A stretch of DNA of 6,083 nt from Alphaproteobacteria bacterium. GTDB taxonomy: Bacteria > Pseudomonadota > Alphaproteobacteria > UBA6615. This document shows, in pieces, positions 1 through 5,750 of the stretch (within the stretch, counting starts at the first letter, position 1; each line of letters begins with the position of its first letter). The notes beneath the pieces are model-generated. The model had not been told where the DNA came from and did not search any database. It worked only from the letters and a program-made list of their open reading frames with translations. The translations under genes and the position numbers were made by a program. The DNA lies in NCBI GenBank assembly GCA_017643325.1, contig JAEPNS010000221.1:1-6083 (forward strand), read 5' to 3'.

Positions 1-304
1 ACCCCTCGACGAGGACGATGTCCACGGGGCTCATCTTGGCGAGCAGGGCGTCGAGGTCCGGCTCGGGTTCGTCGCGCAGTTCGTGCATCAGTGCCCAGCG
101 TCGTTCCGATCCGACCATGACCTCGGTGGCGCCCGCCGCCCGGTGTTCCCAGGAATCCTTGCCCGGCGTGTCGACGTCGAACCGGTGGTGCGCGTGCTTC
201 ACGGTCGACACCCGGAGGCCCCGGCCGGTGAGTTCCCGGACCAGTGCGACCAGAAGCGTTGTCTTGCCGCTGTTGTGCCAGCCGACGATCCCGACGGCCT
301 TCAT
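1..304 (-). CDS. mobB: Molybdopterin-guanine dinucleotide biosynthesis protein B (MobB), 3' part cut by the window edge
   Basis: MobB is a small cytoplasmic GTP-binding protein that assists MobA in attaching GMP to molybdopterin, giving the guanine-dinucleotide form of the molybdenum cofactor. The first 101 residues are visible. A Walker A P-loop lies near the start (residues 8-15, GWHNSGKT). It is followed by the family signature VKHAHHRFDVDTPGKDS (residues 35-51) and an arginine/AGA segment (RAAGA, 55-59). A Walker B-like hydrophobic strand, VDIVLVEG, sits at the left edge. The C-terminal part (families are usually 160-175 residues) lies outside the window. The ATG at 302-304 overlaps the pgsA stop codon as ATGA, and a GGAG element about 8 bases upstream lies inside pgsA, so translation is probably coupled. 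Identification rests on these motifs and is strong; the exact length cannot be judged. Confidence 0.92.
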   Translation of the reverse strand, partial: MKAVGIVGWHNSGKTTLLVALVRELTGRGLRVSTVKHAHHRFDVDTPGKDSWEHRAAGATEVMVGSERRWALMHELRDEPEPDLDALLAKMSPVDIVLVEG

Positions 305-861
305 CGGGATGACTCCGCCGGTGCGCGCAGGTTCCGGGTCGCGGTCATGGCGTAGTCGAACCCCGTGACCAGGGTCATGACCGTGGCGAGCCACCAGAGC
401 GACGTGGTGGCCAGCGCCTGCCAGGCGATCCCGACAGGCGGGAGCAGGAACAGGGCCAGTGCGACGAACTGCACGGTGGTTTTCCACTTTGCCAGCCGTG
501 TCACGGGAAGCGGGATGTCGCGGATCGCGAGGAACTCCCGGAGCCCGGAGACGAGGAACTCCCGGCACAGGATCAGGATCGCGGCGGCGATATCCCAGCG
601 GGCCATGTCGCCGGTTCCGACGAGCGCCACGATCAGCGCAACCACCAGGATTTTGTCGGCGATCGGGTCGATCAGAGCACCGAGAGTGCTTTGCTGGTGA
701 AGTTTCCGCGCCAGGTAGCCGTCGAAAAAGTCCGTAACTGCGATCAGCACATACAGCCCGAGCGCCCACCAGCGCCCCGTGTCCCCATCCGCGTAAAGCA
801 GGAGAACCAGCACGGGGATCAGCGCAATCCGCGCGAACGTCAGGATGTTCGGGATCGTCAC
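301..861 (-). CDS. pgsA: CDP-diacylglycerol--glycerol-3-phosphate 3-phosphatidyltransferase (phosphatidylglycerophosphate synthase)
   Basis: This inner-membrane enzyme transfers the phosphatidyl group from CDP-diacylglycerol to glycerol-3-phosphate. The product, phosphatidylglycerophosphate, is the committed precursor of phosphatidylglycerol and cardiolipin. The protein has 186 residues, normal for the family. It carries the complete CDP-alcohol phosphotransferase motif D-x2-DG-x2-AR-x8-G-x3-D-x3-D at residues 44-69 (D44, D47, G48, A51, R52, G61, D65, D69), whose aspartates bind the metal ions. Hydrophobic segments near residues 8-24, 32-46, 72-90, 126-143 and 145-168 are consistent with a polytopic membrane protein, and the N-terminus MTIPNILTFARI is typical of PgsA. 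The start is GTG at 859-861, one base after the uvrC stop, so it is probably translated by coupling to uvrC. The uvrC-pgsA order is widely conserved in proteobacteria. Nothing is broken. Confidence 0.96.
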   Translation of the reverse strand: MTIPNILTFARIALIPVLVLLLYADGDTGRWWALGLYVLIAVTDFFDGYLARKLHQQSTLGALIDPIADKILVVALIVALVGTGDMARWDIAAAILILCREFLVSGLREFLAIRDIPLPVTRLAKWKTTVQFVALALFLLPPVGIAWQALATTSLWWLATVMTLVTGFDYAMTATRNLRAPAESSR

Positions 862-862
862 G

Positions 863-2890
863 TCAGCCCGCCGTGTGAAAGAAATCGTAGATACGACGTG
901 CCACGGTATTGCTGATGCCGTCCACCTTTTCGAGGTCCTGGAGGCCGGCCTGCGAGACGGCGCGGGCCGACCCGAAGTGATTCAGCAACGCGCGCTTGCG
1001 CCCGGCACCGATCCCGGGGATCTCGTCGAGCGGGTTCTTCGTGATCGCGCGGGAGCGCTTGGCGCGGTGGCCGCCGATGACGAAGCGGTGCGATTCGTCG
1101 CGCAGCCGCTGCAGGTAGTAGAGCACCGGGTCGCGCGGCGGGAGCTGAAAGCCTTCGGGATCGCCGTCGGCCACGAAGAACCGTTCGCGCCCGGCGTCGC
1201 GGTCGGGCCCCTTCGCGATCGCGACCACGGGGATGTCGTCGATACCGAGCTCGCCCAGCGCGGCCGTGGCAGAGGCAAGCTGTCCCTTGCCGCCGTCGAT
1301 GAGCAGCAGGTCCGGCCACTGGCCCTCGGTCCGCTCCGGGTCCTCCTTGAGGGCGCGCGAGAATCGGCGGGTCAGCATCTCGCCCATCATCGCGTAGTCG
1401 TCGCCGGGGCTGTAGCCGTCGGTTTCGTCGGTGGCCGCGCCGCGCATGTTGAAGCGCCGGTAGGCCGGTTTCACGAATCCGTCCGGGCCCGCCACGATCA
1501 TCGCGCCGGTCGCATGGGCGCCGCGCACATGGGAGTTGTCGTAGACCTCGATGCGCGCGGGCGGGCCGTCCAGCCCGAACAGTTCGCCCACCCGTGACAG
1601 GAGATCGCGCGTCGTCGCTGTTTCGGCGAGTCGCCGCTGCAGCGCGTCGCGGGCATTCGTGCGGGCGTGGTTGACCAGCTTGCGTTTCGCGCCGCGCTGC
1701 GGGACCGACAGGTTGACCTTCCGTTCCGTGCGGACGCCCAGGGCTTCTGCGATGAGCTCCTGTTCGGGGACATCGTGGCTGAGCAGGATCACGGGCGGGG
1801 CCGGCTTGTTCTCGTAGAACTGCCCGAGGAAGGCGGCGAGAACCTCCTCGATCTCCTCGCTCTTGTCGTGACGCGGGAAATACGCCCGGTTGCCGTAGTT
1901 CCGGCCGGACCGGAAGAAAAACACCTGGATGCAGATGCGCCCGCCGTCCTCCTCGGCGGCAACGATGTCGGCGTCGTCCAGGTCGAGATTCTCGATGTTG
2001 ATGTCCTGGTGGGACTGGATCTGGGTCATCGCCCGGATGCGGTCGCGATATCGGGCCGCCGCCTCGAACTCCATCCCGTCGGACGCGCGCTGCATGGCGC
2101 CCGCGAGCTCGTCCTGCACCTCGCGCGAGCGGCCCGACAGGAAGTTGCGGGCCTGGCCCACCAGCGTGTCGTAGTCCGCCTCCGAGACATAGCCCACGCA
2201 GGGCGCAGCGCAGCGCTTCAGCTGGTATTTGAGGCAGGGGCGGGACCGGCCGGAAAAGACCGCGTCGGAGCAGCTCCGCAGGAGGAATGCGCGCTCGAGG
2301 GCGTTGAGGGTCCGGTTGACCGCGCCGGCGGATGCAAACGGGCCGAAATACTCCCCCGGAAGCGTGCGTGCGCCGCGGTACTTCACGACGCCGGGCCAGT
2401 CGGCCGGGTCGGGTCCCGAACGGCTCTGGCGCCGCGACTTCAGTTCCTCGCGCGCACGTTTCGCGTCCGGATCGGCGCCGGTTTTGCGGGTCTGGTTGTC
2501 GAGATGCCGCGTGAGCAGGATGTAGGGGAAGCTCTTGTCGTCGCGCAGCAGCACGTTGTAGCGCGGCGCCAGCCGCTTGATCAGGTTCGATTCGAGCAGC
2601 AGCGCCTCGGCCTCGGTATGGGTCGTGACGATTTCGAGTTCGACGGTTTCCGCGACCATCCGCTGAAGGCGGTACGGCAGACGATTGAGCTGCGTGTAGT
2701 TCGTGACCCGGCGCTTGAGATTGCGCGCCTTGCCGACGTACAGCGCGTCGCCCGATGCATTCAGCATGCGGTAGACGCCCGGACCCTCCGGCAGGGTCGC
2801 AAGACGTTCGCGGATCAAGGCGACACCGCCCGTATCGGGTGGTGCGATGTCCACGTTTTCCGGTGCCTGGTCTGCGGCCGTGTCGGTCAT
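863..2890 (-). CDS. uvrC: Excinuclease ABC subunit C (UvrC) with an internal charged insertion
   Basis: UvrC makes both incisions (3' then 5') around a DNA lesion handed over by UvrAB in nucleotide excision repair. From the chosen ATG (2888-2890) it has 675 residues. Domains in order: GIY-YIG nuclease (about 35-120, with GVY 38-40, YVG 51-53 and glutamate E100 in LLLESN); a cysteine-bearing segment (RPCLKYQLKRCAAPCVG, about 217-233); a UVR/UvrB-binding helix pair (about 259-293); the RNase H-like C-terminal nuclease with likely catalytic D451 (YDNSH), D497/D498 (PGDDYAMM), D532 (LLIDGGKGQL) and H601 (DESHRF); and a helix-hairpin-helix DNA-binding domain (about 620-670). Residues about 130-165 are an unusual insertion (see findings). 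The frame stays open up to an ATG at 3046, but those 52 extra residues look nothing like UvrC and cover a hairpin and DnaA-like sites. The chosen start has only a weak GGACGA element about 11 bases upstream, so the start is less sure than the identity. Confidence 0.95.
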   Translation of the reverse strand: MTDTAADQAPENVDIAPPDTGGVALIRERLATLPEGPGVYRMLNASGDALYVGKARNLKRRVTNYTQLNRLPYRLQRMVAETVELEIVTTHTEAEALLLESNLIKRLAPRYNVLLRDDKSFPYILLTRHLDNQTRKTGADPDAKRAREELKSRRQSRSGPDPADWPGVVKYRGARTLPGEYFGPFASAGAVNRTLNALERAFLLRSCSDAVFSGRSRPCLKYQLKRCAAPCVGYVSEADYDTLVGQARNFLSGRSREVQDELAGAMQRASDGMEFEAAARYRDRIRAMTQIQSHQDINIENLDLDDADIVAAEEDGGRICIQVFFFRSGRNYGNRAYFPRHDKSEEIEEVLAAFLGQFYENKPAPPVILLSHDVPEQELIAEALGVRTERKVNLSVPQRGAKRKLVNHARTNARDALQRRLAETATTRDLLSRVGELFGLDGPPARIEVYDNSHVRGAHATGAMIVAGPDGFVKPAYRRFNMRGAATDETDGYSPGDDYAMMGEMLTRRFSRALKEDPERTEGQWPDLLLIDGGKGQLASATAALGELGIDDIPVVAIAKGPDRDAGRERFFVADGDPEGFQLPPRDPVLYYLQRLRDESHRFVIGGHRAKRSRAITKNPLDEIPGIGAGRKRALLNHFGSARAVSQAGLQDLEKVDGISNTVARRIYDFFHTAG

Positions 2891-2929
2891 CTGCGTTGCG
2901 GTCGTCCGATGCTTGGGCCCGTGGTTCTT

Positions 2930-2953
2930 GATACCTGCCGACCCGGCAGGATC
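2930..2953. repeat. Perfect 7-bp inverted repeat, extended hairpin upstream of uvrC
   Basis: CCTGCCG (2934-2940) and CGGCAGG (2944-2950) are perfect inverted repeats separated by three bases (ACC). The stem can extend by three more pairs (GAT 2930-2932 with ATC 2951-2953) if A2933 bulges out. It lies 40 bases before the chosen uvrC start, so in a uvrC mRNA it would form a stable leader hairpin. No T-run follows on either strand, so it is not an ordinary intrinsic terminator. It could be an mRNA-stabilising structure, an attenuation element or a protein-binding palindrome; function is not known. Confidence 0.6.
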
Positions 2954-2976
2954 ACAAGGTCCGTCACCGAGTTCGC

Positions 2977-3011
2977 TTATCCCCGATTCCTGTGGAAAAG
3001 TCTGTGCATCG
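2977..3011. promoter_or_regulatory. Cluster of DnaA-box-like nonamers
   Basis: Three nonamers in 35 bases resemble the DnaA box (TTATCCACA; relaxed consensus TTWTNCACA). TTATCCCCG at 2977-2985 on the plus strand matches the strict box at 7 of 9. TGTGGAAAA at 2991-2999 reads TTTTCCACA on the minus strand and fits the relaxed consensus exactly. TGTGCATCG at 3003-3011 reads CGATGCACA on the minus strand and matches 7 of 9. A further near-box, TTGTGCACA on the minus strand (3191-3199), is 8 of 9. An AT-rich stretch lies beside the cluster. It may be a DnaA-responsive control site for uvrC or the remains of a replication-origin-like element. Chance cannot be ruled out, though one exact and two near matches this close together, outside coding sequence, is suggestive. 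Confidence 0.4.
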
Positions 3012-3202
3012 CTCGCGCCCGCATTGCGGCGCAGCACGGAAAACATTGAGACTTCTGCGGGCTGCCTAACATTTGTGCAGTGCGTTAGTGCGCTGTTTTT
3101 ACAGTGAAAAAGCGTGATTAGAGGACTGTCCCCTGATACCCGTCATCGAATAAATATGATGTCAGAACAATGACTTGGGGGTCCGGCTGCTGTGCACAAT
3201 CC

Positions 3203-4153
3203 TCAGAGGACGTAGGCGCGGAGGTTCTCCGACTGGAGCGCGAGAAAGCCCGCGTACATCAACAGCAGCAGCGCGCCCTCGCGCCGCGACAGCCGGCCTC
3301 CGGTGAGCATCATCGGCAATAACAGGAGCGTGACGCCGAGCAACAGCCAGATGTCGAACGCGAGCAGCGATGAGGGCACGTCCAGCGGCGTGACGAGCGC
3401 GACAACCCCGGTGATGCCGAGAAGGTTGAAGATGTTGCTGCCCAGCACATTGCCCAGGGCCACGTCGCTGTGGCCGCGCATGCTGGCGACGACCACGATG
3501 GCGAGTTCGGGAAGGCTCGTGCCGATCGCGACGAGGGTCAGGCCGATGACGGTTTTCGACACACCGAGCGATTCCGCGACGGCCACGCCGCCGTCGACCA
3601 GCAGCTTGGCGCCGAGAACCGTTCCGATCAGCCCGCCGAGCAGGAAGGCCGTGGCGACCCAGCCGCGTTCCGGGACGCCGCTGACGTCCTCGACCTCGCG
3701 CGCGTGCAGGCTGTCTTCCTCCGACGTGCGCTCGGCGCGATAGGTCCAGCCGAGATAGAGCAGGAGCGCCGAGAGCAGGACAAGGCCGTGCCAGAGCTCG
3801 ATCACGCCCGTCATCGCGAAGGCTACGAACAGCGCCGTCGCCACGAGCACCATCGATCCGTCGCGCGCGATCACGTTCGGCGCGCAGGCCACCGGCTGCA
3901 TCAGCGCCGCCACCCCGAGGATCAGGAGCATGTTCGCCAGGTTGCTGCCGATCACGTTGCCGAGGGCGAGGTCGGGCGCGCCCTCGAGCGTGGCGGTCAG
4001 GGTCGTGACCAGCTCGGGCGCGGATGTCCCGATCGCCACGACGGTCAGGCCAATCACCAGCGGGGACATGCCGATCCGGCGCGCAACGCCGACGGCGCCG
4101 CGCACCATGAAATCCGCCGAGAACAACAGAAGGGCGAGCCCGATGGCCGCCAT
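3203..4153 (-). CDS. Calcium/sodium antiporter, CaCA family (YrbG-like)
   Basis: This integral inner-membrane cation exchanger is expected to export Ca2+ in exchange for Na+ or H+. From the ATG at 4151-4153 it has 316 residues, normal for bacterial members. It shows the two inverted alpha-repeats that define the family: the first at about 35-80 (GLTVVAIGTSAPE, then GNVIGSNLANMLLILG), the second at about 204-249 (GLTLVAIGTSLPE, then GNVLGSNIFNLLGITG). The ion-site glutamates are E47 and E216. About ten hydrophobic helices are present. A charged cytoplasmic loop (about 138-165) separates the halves. The frame is open upstream to 4348, but that stretch is arginine-rich and unlike the family. A strong GGGAGG ribosome site (4180-4185) lies 26 bases from this ATG but only 5 bases from an ATC (4172-4174), which would give MSYTGFLMAAIGL, closer to relatives; the true start may be 4174. 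The partner ion cannot be told from sequence. Confidence 0.9.
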   Translation of the reverse strand: MAAIGLALLLFSADFMVRGAVGVARRIGMSPLVIGLTVVAIGTSAPELVTTLTATLEGAPDLALGNVIGSNLANMLLILGVAALMQPVACAPNVIARDGSMVLVATALFVAFAMTGVIELWHGLVLLSALLLYLGWTYRAERTSEEDSLHAREVEDVSGVPERGWVATAFLLGGLIGTVLGAKLLVDGGVAVAESLGVSKTVIGLTLVAIGTSLPELAIVVVASMRGHSDVALGNVLGSNIFNLLGITGVVALVTPLDVPSSLLAFDIWLLLGVTLLLLPMMLTGGRLSRREGALLLLMYAGFLALQSENLRAYVL

Positions 4154-4179
4154 GAGGAAACCGGTGTAACTGATCTGGT

Positions 4180-4185
4180 CCTCCC
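4180..4185 (-). promoter_or_regulatory. Ribosome binding site of the antiporter gene, placed for an ATC start
   Basis: On the minus strand this reads GGGAGG, a near-ideal Shine-Dalgarno. It is followed by ACCAG and then ATC AGT TAC. The nearest in-frame ATG is 26 bases away, too far for direct use. An in-frame GTG exists upstream (DAVGRAAQ region) but would place this element inside the gene. Confidence 0.5.
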
Positions 4186-4238
4186 GGGATCTTCGCCCCG
4201 TTTGCGCCGCGCGCCCCACGGCATCTGACTCTTCGTCG

Positions 4239-4267
4239 TAAATCGCGACCGCGCGGCGCTTTTTCAA
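4239..4267 (-). promoter_or_regulatory. Possible sigma-70-type promoter of the antiporter gene
   Basis: Minus strand: TTGAAA (4262-4267) matches the -35 consensus at 5 of 6, and a 17-base spacer leads to GATTTA (4239-4244), a poor -10. Transcription would begin near 4232, leaving a leader of about 60-80 bases. This supports a start codon at 4174 or 4153 rather than the long upstream frame. The call rests mainly on the -35 and the spacing. Confidence 0.25.
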
Positions 4268-4301
4268 GGGAAAAGTCCGAAAACGCGGCTGGTTCCGACG
4301 C

Positions 4302-4329
4302 TTGGCCCAACGGTCCCGATGGCGATAAG
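4302..4329 (+). promoter_or_regulatory. Possible sigma-70-type promoter of the mscS-msrA cluster
   Basis: TTGGCC (4302-4307, 4 of 6 to TTGACA) is followed after 16 bases by GATAAG (4324-4329, 4 of 6 to TATAAT). Transcription would begin near 4336, about 27 bases before the mscS ATG and just ahead of its ribosome site. It is a modest match but well placed in the divergent region. Confidence 0.3.
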
Positions 4330-4348
4330 TTCCACAGCCGCGACGCAC

Positions 4349-4357
4349 GGGAAGGGG
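4349..4357 (+). promoter_or_regulatory. Ribosome binding site that selects the mscS start
   Basis: GGGAAGGGG ends 5 bases before the ATG at 4363-4365. An in-frame GTG at 4357-4359 overlaps the end of this element, so it cannot use it. The ATG is therefore the better start. Confidence 0.6.
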
Positions 4358-4362
4358 TGTCC

Positions 4363-5196
4363 ATGGAACCGCAGTTGCAGATGCTGAACAGCATGATCGA
4401 CACGGCGTCGGATTTCGCGATCGCCTACGGCATGCAGATCATCGGCGCGCTGGTCATCCTGCTGATCGGCCTCAAGTTCTCCGGCTTCGTGGGCCGGCGC
4501 GTGGTGGCCCTGTGCGAGCGCAAGAATATCGACGTCACGCTGTCGCGCTTCGCCGGAAACGTGACCAGGATCGTGCTCGTGGCGATCGTCGTCATCATCA
4601 CCCTCAGCAATTTCGGGATCGACATCGCACCCCTGGTCGCGCTCGGCGGTGCCGCGGCCTTCGGCATCTCCTTCGCGGTTCAGGGCCCGCTCGCGAACTA
4701 CGGCGCGGGCCTCGTGATCATCCTGACCCGGCCGTTCACCGTCGGCGACACGGTGCTGGTCCAGGACGTGACCGGGATCGTCGACGAGGTGACCCTGGCG
4801 CACACGATCCTGATCGGCGAGGACAAGGAGCGCATCACCATCCCCAACCGCAAGATCGTCGGCGAGATCCTGGTCAATTCCGACGCGCACCGGATCGTCG
4901 AATCGCAGATCGTGATCGCCGCCGACAGCGACCCCGAGGTGGCGATTGCCGCGATCCGGGAGGCGCTGGACGGCTTTGACGGCCTGTCGAGCGGAGAGGA
5001 TGCGCCGCAGGTCGGCATCCACGACTTCAGCTTCGGCGGGATTATCCTCGGCCTGCGCTACTGGGCGCCGAGCTCGCGCTATTACCGGACGCGCTACGAG
5101 GTCAACCGGGCCGCCCACACGGCGCTGAAGGACGCGGGCATCGCGCTGCTCAGCGCGGGCGGAACGACGATCCTCGCCACCCCCTCATCCTCATGA
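4363..5196 (+). CDS. mscS: Small-conductance mechanosensitive channel, MscS family
   Basis: MscS channels in the inner membrane open under membrane tension during osmotic down-shock and release solutes. From ATG 4363 the protein has 277 residues, close to E. coli MscS (286). TM1 is about 20-43 and TM2 about 64-84. The pore helix TM3 is about 88-122 with small residues (ALGGAAAFG) and the conserved QG-x-L-x-N-x-x-AG stretch (107-116), followed by RPFTVGD (123-129) at the start of the beta domain. IPNRKIVGEILVN (160-172) is the usual MscS beta-domain motif, and a C-terminal alpha/beta domain runs to the end. Aligned without gaps on E. coli MscS, F100 and F104 take the places of the pore-closing leucines L105 and L109 (see findings). 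It is the first gene of a plus-strand cluster; msrA follows after 13 bases. The fold is clear; conductance and physiological role are inferred. Confidence 0.93.
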   Translation: MEPQLQMLNSMIDTASDFAIAYGMQIIGALVILLIGLKFSGFVGRRVVALCERKNIDVTLSRFAGNVTRIVLVAIVVIITLSNFGIDIAPLVALGGAAAFGISFAVQGPLANYGAGLVIILTRPFTVGDTVLVQDVTGIVDEVTLAHTILIGEDKERITIPNRKIVGEILVNSDAHRIVESQIVIAADSDPEVAIAAIREALDGFDGLSSGEDAPQVGIHDFSFGGIILGLRYWAPSSRYYRTRYEVNRAAHTALKDAGIALLSAGGTTILATPSSS

Positions 5197-5209
5197 CAAG
5201 GGTATCGGC

Positions 5210-5743
5210 ATGACGCGTTCTGGACGATCGACGGGGCCGCGCGTGGCGCGCCCGGTGGTGATGGCGACCTTCGGGGCGGGCTGTTTCTGGCATCCGCAAC
5301 AGGTGTACGACCAGGTCGAGGGTGTCACCGCGACCTGGGTCGGCTTCACCGGCGGCACCAAGAAGAACCCGACCTACGAGGAGGTGTGTCACACCGACAC
5401 CGGGCATGCCGAGGTCGTCCACATGGAGTACGACCCGCGCCGGGTGAGCTACGAGCAGCTGCTCGACATCTTCTGGCAGATACACGACCCCACCCAGCTG
5501 AACCGGCAGGGTCCCGACATCGGCACCCAGTACCGCTCGGCGATCTTCGCGCATGACGACGCGCAGATGGCCATCGCGCAGGCCGCGAAGGCGCGGCTGG
5601 AGGCCTCGGGCAAGTACGACCAGCCGGTCGTCACGACGATCGAGCGGGCGGGAACGTTCTGGGAGGCCGAGGACTACCACCAGAAGTATCACGAGCGGCT
5701 CAAGATCCGCAGCTGGATCTCCGACCTGTTCGGCCGGAAATAG
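5210..5743 (+). CDS. msrA: Peptide methionine sulfoxide reductase A (MsrA)
   Basis: MsrA reduces the S epimer of methionine sulfoxide, free or in proteins, repairing oxidative damage. The 177-residue protein has the catalytic GCFW motif (C25), the ATF-x-AGCFW lead-in, Y56 in NPTYEEVC, the TGHAE motif with E68, D103 in NRQGPDIGTQYRSAI, and Y108. These correspond to E. coli C51, Y82, E94, D129 and Y134. The residue after GCFW is histidine (H28) where glycine is usual. There is a second cysteine, C60, but no C-terminal resolving cysteines; the tail after DYHQKY is charged (about 160-177). No signal peptide is seen, so it should be cytoplasmic. The ATG at 5210 has AAGGG seven bases upstream. An alternative ATG at residue 18 (5261) would be closer to the usual N-terminus but has no clear ribosome site. 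It lies 13 bases after mscS and 7 before the next gene. Confidence 0.94.
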   Translation: MTRSGRSTGPRVARPVVMATFGAGCFWHPQQVYDQVEGVTATWVGFTGGTKKNPTYEEVCHTDTGHAEVVHMEYDPRRVSYEQLLDIFWQIHDPTQLNRQGPDIGTQYRSAIFAHDDAQMAIAQAAKARLEASGKYDQPVVTTIERAGTFWEAEDYHQKYHERLKIRSWISDLFGRK

Positions 5744-5750
5744 GTGCGCC

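Larger units (their letters stand above)
2891..3202. other. Intergenic region between the antiporter gene and uvrC; likely regulatory
   Basis: There is no convincing gene in these 312 bases. The half next to uvrC is GC-rich and contains a hairpin (2930-2953). Next come three DnaA-box-like nonamers (2977-3011). The part from about 3040 to 3180 is visibly richer in A+T than the rest of the window, with runs of T and A around 3096-3111 and a near-perfect tandem 8-mer (AGTGCGTT then AGTGCGCT, 3079-3094). Both flanking genes are on the minus strand, so this should hold the end of the antiporter transcript and the promoter of the uvrC operon. I could not find a convincing -35/-10 pair for uvrC, nor an intrinsic terminator (a GC-rich stem followed by T residues on the minus strand) for the antiporter gene. 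Confidence 0.7.

Noticed and set aside
845..1597. Open frame of 250 codons on the plus strand opposite the uvrC 3' half
   Set aside because: Same reasoning: antisense to the conserved UvrC nuclease and HhH domains, no family pattern.
2891..3046. N-terminal extension of UvrC starting at the ATG at 3046
   Set aside because: The 52 extra residues do not resemble UvrC, no ribosome site precedes that ATG, and the stretch contains the hairpin and DnaA-like sites of a control region.
1667..3049. Long open frame of 460 codons on the plus strand, antisense to uvrC
   Set aside because: It lies directly opposite the conserved UvrC frame, has no recognisable domain and an alanine/arginine/valine-heavy composition typical of GC-rich shadow frames.
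3091..3106. Short hairpin CGCTGT-TTTT-ACAGTG as a terminator of the antiporter transcript
   Set aside because: The stem is six pairs with a G-T wobble, and on the minus strand it is preceded, not followed, by the T-run; it does not look like an intrinsic terminator.
2891..3202. SOS (LexA) control site upstream of uvrC
   Set aside because: I looked for the alphaproteobacterial GTTC-N7-GTTC direct repeat and the CTG-N10-CAG form and saw no convincing match.
3162..4403. Open frame of 413 codons on the minus strand overlapping the antiporter gene
   Set aside because: Arginine/glycine-rich out-of-frame reading of the antiporter, which itself has clear alpha-repeats and membrane helices.
4264..5118. 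Open frame of 284 codons on the minus strand opposite mscS
   Set aside because: Very rich in D, R, H and A with no domain; it is the complement of the clear MscS frame.
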